Source: Chionis minor (Eukaryota; Chordata; Aves; Charadriiformes; Chionididae). From it: a stretch of 64,000 bases of DNA. The notes beneath the pieces are model-generated. The model did not search any database. It worked only from the letters and a program-made list of their open reading frames with translations, and was not told the DNA's origin. Positions 35,786 through 47,935 of the stretch are shown piece by piece. The stretch is taken from NCBI GenBank assembly GCA_013398295.1, contig VZSF01001924.1, forward strand, positions 186,625 to 250,624, in the 5' to 3' direction. How positions within the stretch are numbered: position 1 is the stretch's first letter; the number at the start of each line of letters is the position of its first letter. Made by a program: the position numbers and the translations under genes.

Positions 35786-37589
35786 GGAAGTTTTCAATAG
35801 AATTGTAAAGTGAGCCCTAATTTCCTATCCATAACATAATGTTATCATAATCCTGTAAGCAGCAAAAGTATGTTCCCTATAGCTTTCTGCATTATGTTTG
35901 GATTCTCTTGAGCATAATAAGGCTAAGCTGACCTTATAATCTTTCCTTGAGTAAGGTCACTAACAGTACTATTCTTAAAAAAGACAGTTTTCATAAAACT
36001 TGTAGGACCTTATAACTCAAAGACCTTTATGCCTCTTTGAGAACCTGTTGAAGTTGGCCAATGGTTCAAAAGCCATCGAGACACATACCCAGTGTGCTTT
36101 TATAAATGTAGTTTCCTTAGGGATCTGGGCTATAACTGGTATGATTATATCCTCATCAGTCAGCTGGGACATCTTCAATTTGAGGCACATCAGTGCTTCT
36201 TCTTACCTAGCTTGTTGGATGCAAGCACTCATGTGCCTGGATGGAGACAGAACTTCTTGTACAGGAGAGTGTGCACCCTTTCCTTCTCAACTGTAACCCT
36301 GAGTTTCCATTCTCTCCAAATGGGAATACGGGAGATTACGCCTCTGTGTTAATCCATTTTTGTTTTTTCAATGATTTTTCTGATGAAGCTAAATGACACC
36401 TGAGAATAATAGGATCTTGTCTGTTATAACCCTTTCTGCACCAAAATAAAAGGTAAAACAGTTTAATTTTTTTTAGAAATAAAAAGCAACTACTTGTGTG
36501 CCTGTATGCACATGTACACTTGTGTCATTGTGCAGCACTGCAGCCAGCAAGATTTGCAAGTCATTAGTGAATGGATTATTACCAATACTTTTAATGTTCA
36601 TTTAATAGTGTTGTGATGTTTACGAACAGAAACAAAGGTAAGAGTTCAACATTTTGATGCTTGGCAATTTTAAAAACCGAAGTGGTAGATGTAAGAATTA
36701 GAAGGTTCCTGCACAGTTTTGGACTCCTGTTCATTGGGTGGAGCTTAATTATTGCAGATTATTAGTATTGTAGAGCATACGTAGCCAAGATACTTGTGTC
36801 TGAAGCCAGTAAATCCTCTGGACAAACTCTGAGAGTACTAGTTTCTAAGGACAAAAAAAACCCAAAAACATCCTGAAGAGCTTCAAAGATGAAAGGCACA
36901 CATGTGAAATTATTTTTCCCAAATTTGTGTCCATATGTTGCAAAATGGTGATTACTTGTAATATGAGACCATAAAATACTCTGCCAGATTGAAATGTGGA
37001 GGGTGAATTCTTAAAACCTTGCATGTTAAGAGCCTTGGTTATTATGCCTAGAAAGAAACCATGCTGGAATGGTTGAATGGAATATTCTGAAATTGCAGCT
37101 GTATCTATATTTAAAAAAACCCCAATAATCTTCTCCTAAGAAGTTTTTTAAGTCCCCTGTTAAACAGAAAATGCTGCCATTCTTGCCATTATTAAACTAT
37201 TCATACCAGTTTACCCTAATAATCTTCAGAGACAAAAAAGTTGTATGACATTAGAATTTTATGGTAATGATAGAAATAAACATCTGTGCTCTCTCAGAAG
37301 CCCTGCTAGTAAAATGTGCCAAATAAAAAACCCCCAAAACCGTTTTGACAGATACTCTGTTTTTGGACTAACTAGCAAGTATTCATGAAGTCCAATGAAT
37401 TCTAGTAAATTCTGTTCTATTTCCCTCTTCATCCTACACCATAAAAACTTATAGGTTCAATATCTTCTACCAAAAGAATATCTAGTCCCTTTTGTAATTT
37501 ATGCTAATCTCATAAGGTACCATAAAGTTCAAAACGGTCTTGTTATTAATTTTTGTCATAGTGTACTCTGTGGAATGAAAAACGGAACA
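35786..37589. other. Non-coding stretch, nothing recognised
   Basis: Overlapping open frames of 82 and 86 codons at 36048-36352 (+) lie in a slightly GC-richer patch, but neither has a recognisable domain or splice signals. A-runs occur near 36857, 37118 and 37330. Confidence 0.45.
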
Positions 37590-37800
37590 TCAACCTGGGT
37601 CTTCAAAAGAAATGAGTTCCATTCCAAGCGCTGACCCTGGCTTTAGGTAATTTTTCTTTTGTCTTTAAATCCACAATATCTAAAAACATTCACCTATGCT
37701 AAAATACCTATTGTTATTGCTTTTAAACAATTCACAGTATTATGAAAGTATTGATTATTATTTCTACTGTGGGTATTATGATGATGACAATGATTATGAT
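37590..37800 (+). repeat. Possible MIR-like SINE relic
   Basis: GAGTTCCATTCCAAGCGCTG followed by ACCCTGGCTTT, then about 100 bases later a TACCTATTGTTATTGCTTTT-type segment, follows the order of a MIR core and tail. A GAT/ATT-rich simple patch (37745-37800) follows. The match is decayed and was judged by eye only. Confidence 0.3.
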
Positions 37801-40800
37801 GAATCATCTCCATATGATGAAATAAGGTCCAACATCATTTTAGCAGACATAGTGGCTGATTAACCTGGTAATTTTCTTTAATAAAATTATTTTCTGAATG
37901 AAAGAAACAAGGTAGATACTATGCTTCTGGACTTCTAGTAAAATATAGGTTCATTATGAAAGACACAGAGTATAATTAATTAAACAACAGAAATGCATAA
38001 GAAATAACTAGCTAAAAGGAAAATTACAATAGATAGTGATGTCAGGATCATTATATTACTGTCAGAATACCCCAAAGATCAAAATACAATGAATGTTAAA
38101 ATCAGTAAAATAATGCGTTGTTTAAATTTGCTTATATCTTAAAGTTCAGAGGCACTGGTACAATCAAAGCTTGCTGGAGTATCAAGAGAAATTATATGAT
38201 CTTGAGAACTTGTCTAATGAATATGAATGAAATTTAATAGTAAGCAATTTAGAAAACTCTTAGGAACTAATAATGACAATCTAAGCATTACTCTGGAAAT
38301 GTGAGCAGTTGGAATTTACTGAGAAAGAAAAAGAGTGTTTCACATTAACTGATTACAGGTTGACTATGAGCAACATGTATCATATGGTTGTGAAAATGGA
38401 AATGTCATCCTAGATAATGTCAGTCTAAATATTTCCAGTCAGGTTTGGAAAATATTCACAAAATGTGGAGCCTACAATTTAACAGATACTGTGAGCAGTT
38501 CTGTCACGCAAGTCACCCATGTGGAAGGAGGGTAAATTTAACCTCAATAAATGCAAACAAGAACTGGTATGATTATCTGGAGTGCCTGAAAGTCAAGTAT
38601 ATATGCATGGTATACAAAATGTAAATCTGTATAGTAAAGATCTAGAAAAAGGAAGGAAGGGAGTACACGGTACGTCAGTATGTATGAGCAGGGGTGTGGG
38701 GAATGAGTGATAATGAGGGTACCAGAAGCATAGCTGTTTTCATTGGTGGACAATGATGGTACTAAATTAGTTAAGTTATCCTGTACCATGCAAGAGTCCC
38801 ATAATCTTTCAGTGGAAATATGGAGGTCAAAAAGTAATTCATAAACAGTATTTTGTTCATTAACAAACAATCTGTGATGTAATTGCCTTCAGGGACTGGA
38901 TTCAATAGTCCAGATTGTACCTTCCTATAAGAATCTTCCTGCTCTATGAGAAGTACTCATGAAGTCAGTTGCTACAAAATGCTCTGCTTTTGGCTCTTTC
39001 TTAACAAGGTTACCAAGGCAGAGGAGGGGAGCTATAGAGTTGCAACTTTACCTGCATGTAAATGGAAGAGAAGCCTCTGCTGAGAGTCAGAGTAGCTTTT
39101 GGATGGGTCTATTAGCATTTCAGTTTGGGTTGGGAATGTGTGTTTGAAAGAAATGTCCCCGCTGTATCTGGTACTATGCTTTGTTTTGTGACACAACAAG
39201 ATCTTAGGCACATAAGTTAGACTTCTTTCATCTGAAACTAAAATAGATGATTCACTTTGGGAGCCACCGAATAAGCTTCATGCCCAGTTGACTGCTTAGT
39301 CCACAAAGCAGCAAGTCAGAAGCAGCATTTCCTGAAATGTACTGTGCACACTGTATCCTTAGCACCAGCTGCTCCTCCTCTATATGGATCTGCTGCCATT
39401 GGGTAGCTGCTTGTTTATGCAGATATAGCCCATGCATCTCCTAGGGCTAAGCATGACAAAGACGTAGCAAGCCCCACACTGACTCTGGAAATCTACCAGT
39501 GGATGCCAAAGGACTTGACTACTGCTCATGTGCACAAATGACACTCAGACTTGTCCCAGAGCTGCCAATATCTTTAGGAGTTTGATGCTCTTACATTTTA
39601 TTGCAAAAAGTGCAAAAATGTTAGCTATAAGAAGACTTGTTTACAGCACAGGGAAGTGAATCATGTTAATGTTTCATTAGGTCCTTGGTAGTGTATTTCC
39701 ACTTATTAATCATTTGCACAAACTGTTATGAATGAAACGAGCTAAATTCTATACTACTGTAAGCTGGCTTCCGCAATAGAGACTTGAATTTGGCTCAGAA
39801 GTGTCGTGTTAGAGAGGCACTGGTAATCTTAGGGTGGATATTCTCCATGAGCAATTTTTTTGTTTCTTTCTTTAAGTGCCTTTCTTATGTCTTTAAAAAT
39901 AATAACATTAAAATGATAACATTAAATTAGATTTGGATTTTATTTACTGTACTTTTCTCTTAATGGTACTCTACGTCTTTTTTTAAAGATGAAAACATCT
40001 GCAAGCTCTGCTTAATTTGCTTTCTGCACAGTACAAGATTGTATGAAGAGCATACATGTTAGTTCGTTACCAAGATGCAATAAGGGAGAATTTGTTGTGG
40101 TACCAGCATGCTTTCCTACTAAGGATGAGCTATTAAACACTGTCTCACTTACACATGGTTTGCCTGTGATGAGTGATACCAGGAGTAGATAAAAGTAAAG
40201 TAGCTGATGTAGATAATCTACTTTCATAAGTGTAAATGATATTATGTGTTTGCATTTACTCTAGAGTCTACCAGAAATAATAGAAGATAATGATGATGGG
40301 TTAGAAAATGTGTCAACCTTTTCTTTCATCTTTGCACACTCGTGACTAACTTGAGGCTACAGGCTTCACAAATAATTGCATCATAGAAGGTAAGTGGACA
40401 AAAAAGCCCCACATTATTAATGAGTTGCCTTGAACCTTGGTTTATATACAATTCTGTATGAAAAGGTAGATTTAGTACCAGTATCTTCATCCAAAGATCA
40501 GCAATTGATAAATAGGCATAAATGATGTTGGCTATATGAGAATTCCTGTTGGAATGTGTAAGCTCCATTACTCTGCAGTGGGATACAAGCATTCAAAGCA
40601 GGTGAGATCTTCTTGGGCAAAAGACAGTCCTAGAAAAAGATTATGCTGGGATCCTATTTTCCCCCAATTTCTTTTACTAGGCATCTCACTTTCAGTTTGG
40701 TACTCCCTGATGGAACCTGTTTTCAAATTAGGAAAAGGACTTGGACTCAACTTTAACACATTCCAAGGCTAAACCACTGGTAACTCTGAATGACTGTACA

Positions 40801-43519
40801 TACTTCAGTCTCTGCGGTGGAGTCCATGTGCATAGTAAAGCTATGAAATATTCACTGGCATAAAGAAAGATTGAATGGTTACCTGGTTGATCTCTAAATT
40901 TTCTCTTTATTCGGCCTAGTGAATATTTACTTAATTCACACAAATATGGTGGATATGCCACAGCAGGAATAGAAAGAGCCTTTTTAGCCCCAGGCTTATT
41001 TCTCGGTGGAAGGGCAATTTTCTGTGTAGCATGTTGTTGTGTATCTTTCTCAGACAGCAAAATGTATTGGGACCTGACAATCTTAAAATGTTAACTGTCC
41101 AGCCAAAGGCTACTTGACAAAAGAGGGCTGGTGAAACACACTACCCTGGTGTTCGTTTTCTGATATGGTTGATGTATCTTTCGGAGACTAGTGAGGACAG
41201 ACTAAGTTGCCTAAACTTAGGCTATTTTATGCACTCCGGGGTATTCAAGACATCTGCTTGGAATTTACAGCTTTCACAGGCCCTGTGAGAGGGCAACATC
41301 CTTCTGGGGTGGCAGCAGGAGGATATTTGTTTAGAAAACTCAATGCTATTGCTCCAACATTTTCTAATTCTCTGTAGGGATCTGCTCACTTGCTGTGATT
41401 ATGGAATCTTCAAGAGTTGGGGTAATATTAGTGTATTCTCAGTGACAGAAGTAAAGGATCATGTGCAATTTATTTATATAATTTGTGAAAAAGTGGCAAA
41501 CTATAACAATTCAAAGGCTCTAGGATGTGAATTCTGAAATTGGGATGCTGAAGCTGCTGTTTGGCTTGATTCTGTACCTGAATCTGACTTCAAAGGACAG
41601 AGGAACAAACCTCTCAGGCAACCACACAAAGGACAGTGACTAAATATATCTAGGTTATCACATTATTTTCCTTAGGCTGGTGTTTCCTCATTTATACAGA
41701 TCAACTCAACAGAGAGTCAGACTAAAACAGCTTGAAAATCATCAACTATTTTTCACATGTTAAAGCAATAAAACCCCCCCAAACACCAGAAGGTAGAAAC
41801 AGGAAAAAAAAGATGGCCTTTGTTCTGTTTCTGGCAAAACAAAAACCACCAAAGAAATGTGACTTTGTTTTTAAGATTCCATACCCGCTATTTTGATTTT
41901 TTTTCTCCACTTACTTTTTCTAGAATAATCCTTCCTGCTTCTCCAATAGAACTATTTTTGGTGTTTTAATTCTCCTGAATGTTGTGAGGAGTCAACTTAT
42001 TTTTCCTGTTGATCATGTCCTGTTTTGTAAACTCCCACCTGACAAGTCTGCATCAGTAAACCTTGTTGACCCTTAAGATCTATGATTAATGACATGAATG
42101 TAGACAGATAGCTTATACTGTAGCACCATACTGGTGGGACCAGGTACCGAATAGGTATACTGACATCCAAATAATATTTTGATTGATTCCTAAAAGATTT
42201 CAAATGAGTCATTTTAGTTATTTCTCCTTCTACCTTTGTAAGTTTCTATCTGCTATGTCTGTTGTATGTGTTGAGACAATTTAACTCATTGTGGCACAGG
42301 CCTCAAGTGGCTGGGATATGGGATCTCTCATTTACTTGAGACTCTCCGGGTATTGGTGCATTAATAAAAAACAACTGAGTGGTGGGTGGACAGTTAAGGT
42401 CACCTACACAACTGGTAAGTGTAGATCCATTAGAAGTATAGAGTTCATCGATCAGCACGTTACTACATCACTAAAGAAGTAGTAGGACAACCAAGAAAAG
42501 GTGAACGCAGGGAAGGCAAAGACTGATGCTCAAGAGCTATCAAAAAGTTGATTGTACTTGAATACAATAGCATGTCACCAGAGGTAGTGTTCATGAGGAG
42601 GCTTTGGCTTGTGAATGAAGCATTGTTCTTTGAACAGTATAAGGTAAAGAAATACAAAATTGTGTCATAGATTTGTTTGGTTTTTTCCTTTCCTTTTTTA
42701 AGGAATAGAAAAGAGACAGGGGAAATAATTCAGGGGGAGAGGGGGTTTGCTTATCAAAATAGGTATCTGCTGGTTTATTGTAGTCAAAGTGGCATTAAGA
42801 CATTTAGAATGTCAGTGTGTTTTGGATCATTTCAGAGGAAGGAAATTGTTATTGCACAACTATTTAACATTGTAAGGATAGTTATTTTGAAGACTTTGAT
42901 ACAATGAGAGGAAAAAGAAGTTCGGAAAATGTGTGAAGTCTATTGTTATACATTTATTATTGTTCAGCAGTGTGCATGCTAAGAAAGCGATCCAAAGTAC
43001 ACAGAGGTTGCACAGGCTCACTGTTTTTCATAAAGGTCCCATCACCTCTCAGTGTAGCTGATTAGAATCACTTATAGTTATGAGAATGATCATGTAATCA
43101 GACACAAAAATGTGTGGTTTTAATTATTCACACCTGCAGACATTCAAAGTAAAACACCCTGCTTTATCTTTTAGATGCTATAAAAACCAAACATACTGTT
43201 CAGATTCAGTGTGCTATTTTTAAACACCCACAATTTGTTATTTAAAGATCAGTTGTAGCACAGCTTTTTTTTTTCCTTAAATGTAGAAAAAGCACTGTTT
43301 ATCATATAGAGAGATGGGTAATTATTTTTTAATTTCTATTGAATGCATTGTTTCATCTGAAATGAAAATATTTGATGTTGGGCTCTTGAAAGAGATCAAA
43401 AGGTAAAGAAAAGTAGATTAATCGAATATTTATTTTATCCAATAATTTGGGAATGAAAGCATTCCCCCAAGACTGCCAGACATGGATTCAGTTCCCTACT
43501 TTGTTTGAAGAGATCTGAA
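37801..43519. other. Long non-coding stretch, nothing recognised
   Basis: Nearly 6 kb without an identifiable gene, RNA or transposon. Open frames reach 110 codons at 40728-41060 (-) and 108 codons at 38544-38870 (-), with no family resemblance. There are short C- and A-runs near 41775 and a T-run near 43267. Confidence 0.5.
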
Positions 43520-45810
43520 CAGAGACGTCTGTGAACAGAGACGGACTTCTGAGGGATGTTGGAGGCTGTCTTGGACATAGTGATCATGAAATGAAAAGAG
43601 TTTTTGATTCTTAGAGAAGCATGGAGGGGGGTCAGCAGCATCGCCACCTTGGACTTCAGGAGGGCAGACTTTGGTCTATTCAGGAGGCTGGTTAACAGAG
43701 TCCCTTGAGAGACAATAATGAAGGGCAAAGGAGTCCAGGAAGGATGGTTGTTTTTCAAGAAGGAAGTCTTAAATATGCAGGAGCAGGCCATCCCCATGTG
43801 CCAAAAAACTAGCTGTCGGGGAAAAAGACTGACCTGGCTGAACAGAGAGTTATGGTGGCAACTCAGGGTAAAAAGGAGAGTTTGTGCCCCTTGGAAGAGA
43901 GGGTAGGCCACCAGGAGGACTACAAAGATGCTGTGAGGCTATGTCTGGAGAAAATCAGAAAGGTCAAAGCCCAACTAGAACTTAGTCTGGCTTCTGATGT
44001 TAAGGACAATAAAAAAAGTTTCTATGAGTTCGTTAGCAATAAAAGGAGGACTAAGGAGAATCACCATCCTCTAGTAGACAGCAGTGGGGAAACACAGTGA
44101 CAAAGGATGAGGAAGAGACTGATGTACTTAATGCCTTCTTTGCCTCAGTCTTTAAGATCAGTTGTACCCTGAGTATCCAGCCCCCTGAGCTAGTAGACAG
44201 GGGTGGGGAGCAGAATGAAGCCCCCTTAATCCAAGAGGAAATGGTTAATGACCTGCTACACCACTATGAAATATACAGGTCTGTGGGGTCAGATGAGATC
44301 CATCCAAGGGTATTGAGGGAGCTGGTGGAAGGGCTCACCAAGCCGCTTTCCACCATTTATCAGCAGCCCTGGCTAACCAGGGAGGTCCCAGCAGACTGGA
44401 GGTGAGCAAAAGTGACACCCATCTACAAGAAAGGCTAGAAGGAGGATCTGGGGAACTGCAGGCCTGTCATTCTGACCTTGGTGCCAGGGGAGGTTATGAA
44501 ACATATCACCTTGAGTACCATTACATGGCACATGCAAGACAACCAGGTGATCAGGCACAGTCAGCATGGGTTTATGAAAAGCAGGTCCTGCTTGACAAGC
44601 CTAATCCTCTTCTAAGATAAGGTGATCTGCTTGGTGGATAAGGGAAAGGCTGTGGATGTTGTCTACCTGGACTTTAGTAAAGCCTTCAACACCATTTCCC
44701 ACAACATTCTCCTGGTTGGTCATGGCTTAGATGGGCATACACTTCGCTGGGTAAAAAACTGGTTGGATGGCCAGGCCCAAAGAGTGGTGGTGAATGGAGT
44801 TAAATCCAGGTGGTGGCCAGTGACAAGTGGTGTTAGCCAGGGCTCAGTATTGGGGGCAATTTTTTTTAATATCTTTATCAACAACCTGGATGAGGGGATC
44901 AAGTGCACCCTCAGTAAGTTTGCAGACGACAGCAAGTTGAGTGTGAGTGTTGAACTGCTTGAGAGTATGGCAGCTCTACAGAGGGATCTGTATAGGCTGG
45001 ATCGATGGGCTGAGGCCAATGGTATGAAGTTTAACAAGGCCAAGTGCTGGGTCCTGCATCGGAGTCACAACAATCCCATGCAGCTCTACAGGCTCGGCAA
45101 AGAGTGACTGAAAGCTGCTTGGCAGGAAAGGACCTGGAGGTGTTGCTTGACAGCCAGCTGAATAGGAGCCAGCAGTGTGCCCAGGTGGCCAAGAAGGCCA
45201 ACAGCATGCTGGCCTGTATTAGGAATACTGTGGTGAGCAGAACTAGGGAACTGATTGTTGCCCTGTACTCGGCACTGGTGAGGCCGTACCTCGAATGCTG
45301 TGTTCAGTTTTGGGCCCCTCACTACAGGGAAGAGATTGAGATTCTGGAGCAGGTCCAGAGAACGGCAACAAAGCTGGTGAGGGGTTTAGAGCACAAGTTT
45401 TATGAGGAGCAAGTGAGGGAATTGAGGTTGTTCAGCCTGGAGAAAAGGAGGCTGAGGGGAGACCTTATCACTCTCTCCAACTACATGAAAGGAGGTTGCA
45501 GAGAGTTTGTTGATGGTCTCTTCTCCCAAGTAACAAGCGATAGGAGAAGACAAAAAGACCTCAAGTTGCTCCAGGAGGGGTTTAAAATGGTTATTACCAA
45601 AAACTTATTCTCTGAAAGGATTATCAAGCATTGGCACAGGCTGCCCAGGGAAATGGTTGAGTCACCATTCTTGGAGGTATTTAAAAGGCAGGTAGATGTG
45701 GTGGTGGGAGACATTCTTTAGTGATGGATTTGGCAGTGTTAGGTTTGTGGTTGGATGATCTTAAAGGTCCCTTCCAACCTAGACGATTCTATGAGTCTGT
45801 GGTTCTATGA
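43520..45810 (+). mobile_element. CR1 retrotransposon, longest copy (about 2.3 kb), 5'-truncated
   Basis: Plus-strand CR1 beginning in the middle of ORF2, near GGAGGCTGTCTTGGACATAG, and running through the endonuclease-RT linker, reverse transcriptase, C-terminal domain and 3' UTR. It ends with GATCTTAAAGGTCCCTTCCA, ACCTAGACGATTCTATGAG and decayed octamers to 45810. Full CR1 elements are about 4.5 kb, so roughly the 5' half is missing. The terminal sequence has the same GATCTTAAAGGTCCC type as the 19.2, 29.3 and 32.6-kb copies. It is moderately diverged, with scattered nonsense and frameshift changes. Confidence 0.88.
43852..45721 (+). pseudogene. CR1 ORF2 remnant: linker, reverse transcriptase, C-terminal domain
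   Basis: The reading frame is broken but can be followed. 43852-44100 gives CLEKIRKVKAQLELSL and FYEFVSNKRR, then the frame changes at about 44097 to VLNAFFASVFKIS and SDEIHPRVLREL. In-frame TGA (44403-44405) and TAG (44436-44438) interrupt it. Reverse transcriptase resumes with [16 protein letters not shown] (first catalytic Asp at 44670), [13 protein letters not shown] and the FADD box at 44919-44930. A TGA at 45105-45107 plus a one-base deletion just after it shift the frame. The last 200 or so codons (45120-45721) are open through [18 protein letters not shown] and [18 protein letters not shown], and end at a TAG (45719-45721) that fits the normal ORF2 stop. Confidence 0.82.
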
Positions 45811-47585
45811 AGCCATACTGACCCCTGTGATGCTACCTGTAATTCTGTGTTAAGGCTGAAGAATGGTGAGGTGGAGGAAGGAAACCAGTTCATGCCATAT
45901 GAATAATTGGACGCTCACTAAAAAAGAACTCCTGAATGATATTACCTCTTTTTCTAGTGAATATATCAGATAAAACCCAAAAGATCACTCTAGTGCATGA
46001 ATCTCTCACTCAGAGTATTTAAACAGGCTACTCTAACAAGAAAGATAGTCATTGCAGTGCTCAATAAGCAGGTGCATAGCTTTCACACCGATATTTAGAC
46101 CAACACTAACACTACGTCTGTCTTTGATTCAGAAAAGGGATCTGAACTTGGGTGTTCAACCCTCCAGCAATCTTAACTGCTCTGAGATATTGGCCCACCA
46201 CTATCTCATAAAAGTAATATATCTAGAGAAGAGATGCTGATATGTTGTTTTGAGAGTGACTGTGATTTTATATGAGCTGTCCATTGCTTCTGTTTTTCCT
46301 CTATGCCTTATATATTCAAGGAACGCCTGTGAGTCTGCTTGGCCTGTCCAGGCACAGCAAAGTTTACTATTTGAACTTAATGAGCCCCAAGGAGTCTGCT
46401 GGACATGCTCCAAGAAAGTTGTCATAGCCACAGAATCTTGATTCTCTTTATTTGTATATGCTCCCCTATGTCATTCCCCCCACGACGGTAATTCACATTA
46501 GACCTCCAGAATGTTGCTGTTTCTGTGCCTTAAACTCTGTCTACATCACCTGTCATTATTTTCAGGTCAAACTACAGCCAGGCCTTTTTCTTTTATGGTT
46601 AGTTGGTGCTGCTGCTTTTCACATTACCTCATCTGGCTCCCTTTCTGTGAGAAAAAGCAGAGAAGAAACTCATAGCCTAATGCTTTGCTCTCTGCTTTCT
46701 CTTTTCCGTCTTCCCTCCGGGTGGGCATGTAAGGGCTCTACATCTTTTCTAGCTTGTTTGTCCTTTTCCATTCCTTTCCAAATAAGGGTAAAAAAGAGAA
46801 TAAAACTTGACCAACAACAGCATAACTCTGCCCCTGCGTTCCTCCCCAGTCTTTTAACATTTGTAATAAAACTGCCTAACATTCCCTCCACCCAAACAAA
46901 TGCATACATTTACTTTAAAATCAATCTATTCAGTAAACCTTGTGCAGCTGGTTCAGCCCTGAGCAGGCAGCGTCCCCAGTCACAGCGGCACTGTGCTACC
47001 AGGATGGAAAAATTACCTTCTGTTGTGCGAGGAAGAGGAAGGTGGACAGTCTGAGTCATGCAGAAGGTCTGTGGGGTCCAGGATGCAGGAGGAGTTGTCC
47101 TACACCAGATTACTTAGCTTGGTTCACCAGTCAGAGCACAAAGGCTTCAAGGTAGTCTCGCCCACAAAGGTAGTTTTAATGAGGACAGTTCACAAGCAAT
47201 GGTGTAAGGCTTTTGCTGATGTACCCATCTATAAACAGATGGATTTAGACCAAGGATGAGTAACCTTTCAGAAACTTTCCACAAGCACCAAGGTCTGTGT
47301 GAATTTTAACTCCCTTATACCTGATAACAAAGGAGAAAAACCAAAAAGGATACTGTTGAGCTCTTCATGATATTTTAACTTCACAATTCCTTCTGGCAAG
47401 ACAGATTGTGTGAATGCTTTTCCTCATAAGACCTACACTGGTGGAAACTGAATTCAGCTCACATGTGAGGAGACTCATGGCATGTTTCAATTCCTGCCTG
47501 CTCATGGTCATCTGTTTCTGCCTCTTCTGAGAGGCACAGCCTGCAATTTCACACACTGAACAATTACTGCAGATAAAGCTGTTAA
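45811..47585. other. Non-coding stretch with a 200-codon open frame of unknown meaning
   Basis: An open frame of 200 codons runs at 46452-47054 (+). Its translation has no domain I recognise: a cysteine- and hydrophobic-rich first half and a basic end (RGRGRWTV). I see no start context, splice junctions or repeated use that would support coding, and opposite-strand frames are also open for about 80 codons, so I do not call it a gene. The rest is unremarkable. Confidence 0.4.
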
Positions 47586-47935
47586 TCGTGAGGGCCCCCG
47601 AGTGTACCACCAGCCCTTGCTGTCCTTGTCCACACCCCAGGGCTCCCCACACAATGCCCATGGCCCAGGACCTCATTTCAGCCCTCTGAGGCTATCAGCC
47701 CCTACCCCACTGATGCCACAGCAGGGCCTGTCTCCACCTCCTCACAGACCTGCCCTGGCTGGCCATGGGTGCCCTGAACCAAGCCCACCCATGGGTCCAT
47801 GTCCCAGCCTTGGCTTCTCCCCATCCCCAGTAGGGTGCCCAGTAACCCCCTGCTGCCCTGCTCCTGGCTGTGGCAGTTGGATGGGCACTGGCTGGTGGCC
47901 CCTTGGGAGACCCTGGTTTTAACAATGAGAAGAAA
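47586..47935. other. GC-rich, CpG-poor patch of unknown origin
   Basis: About 350 bases are rich in C and G, with CCC and CTGCC runs and many CCATGG-like and CAGGGC-like words, but hold very few CG dinucleotides. That argues against an active CpG-island promoter. Several frames of 80-106 codons stay open on both strands simply because stop codons are rare in such sequence. It might be an unrecognised GC-rich repeat or a decayed minisatellite. Confidence 0.45.

Noticed and set aside
41640..41710. A MIR tail (GTTTCCTCATTTATACAGATC)
   Set aside because: It is a single short word match without the core or head of the element.
47586..47935. A CpG-island promoter
   Set aside because: GC content is high but CG dinucleotides are very scarce, and no adjoining exon is visible.
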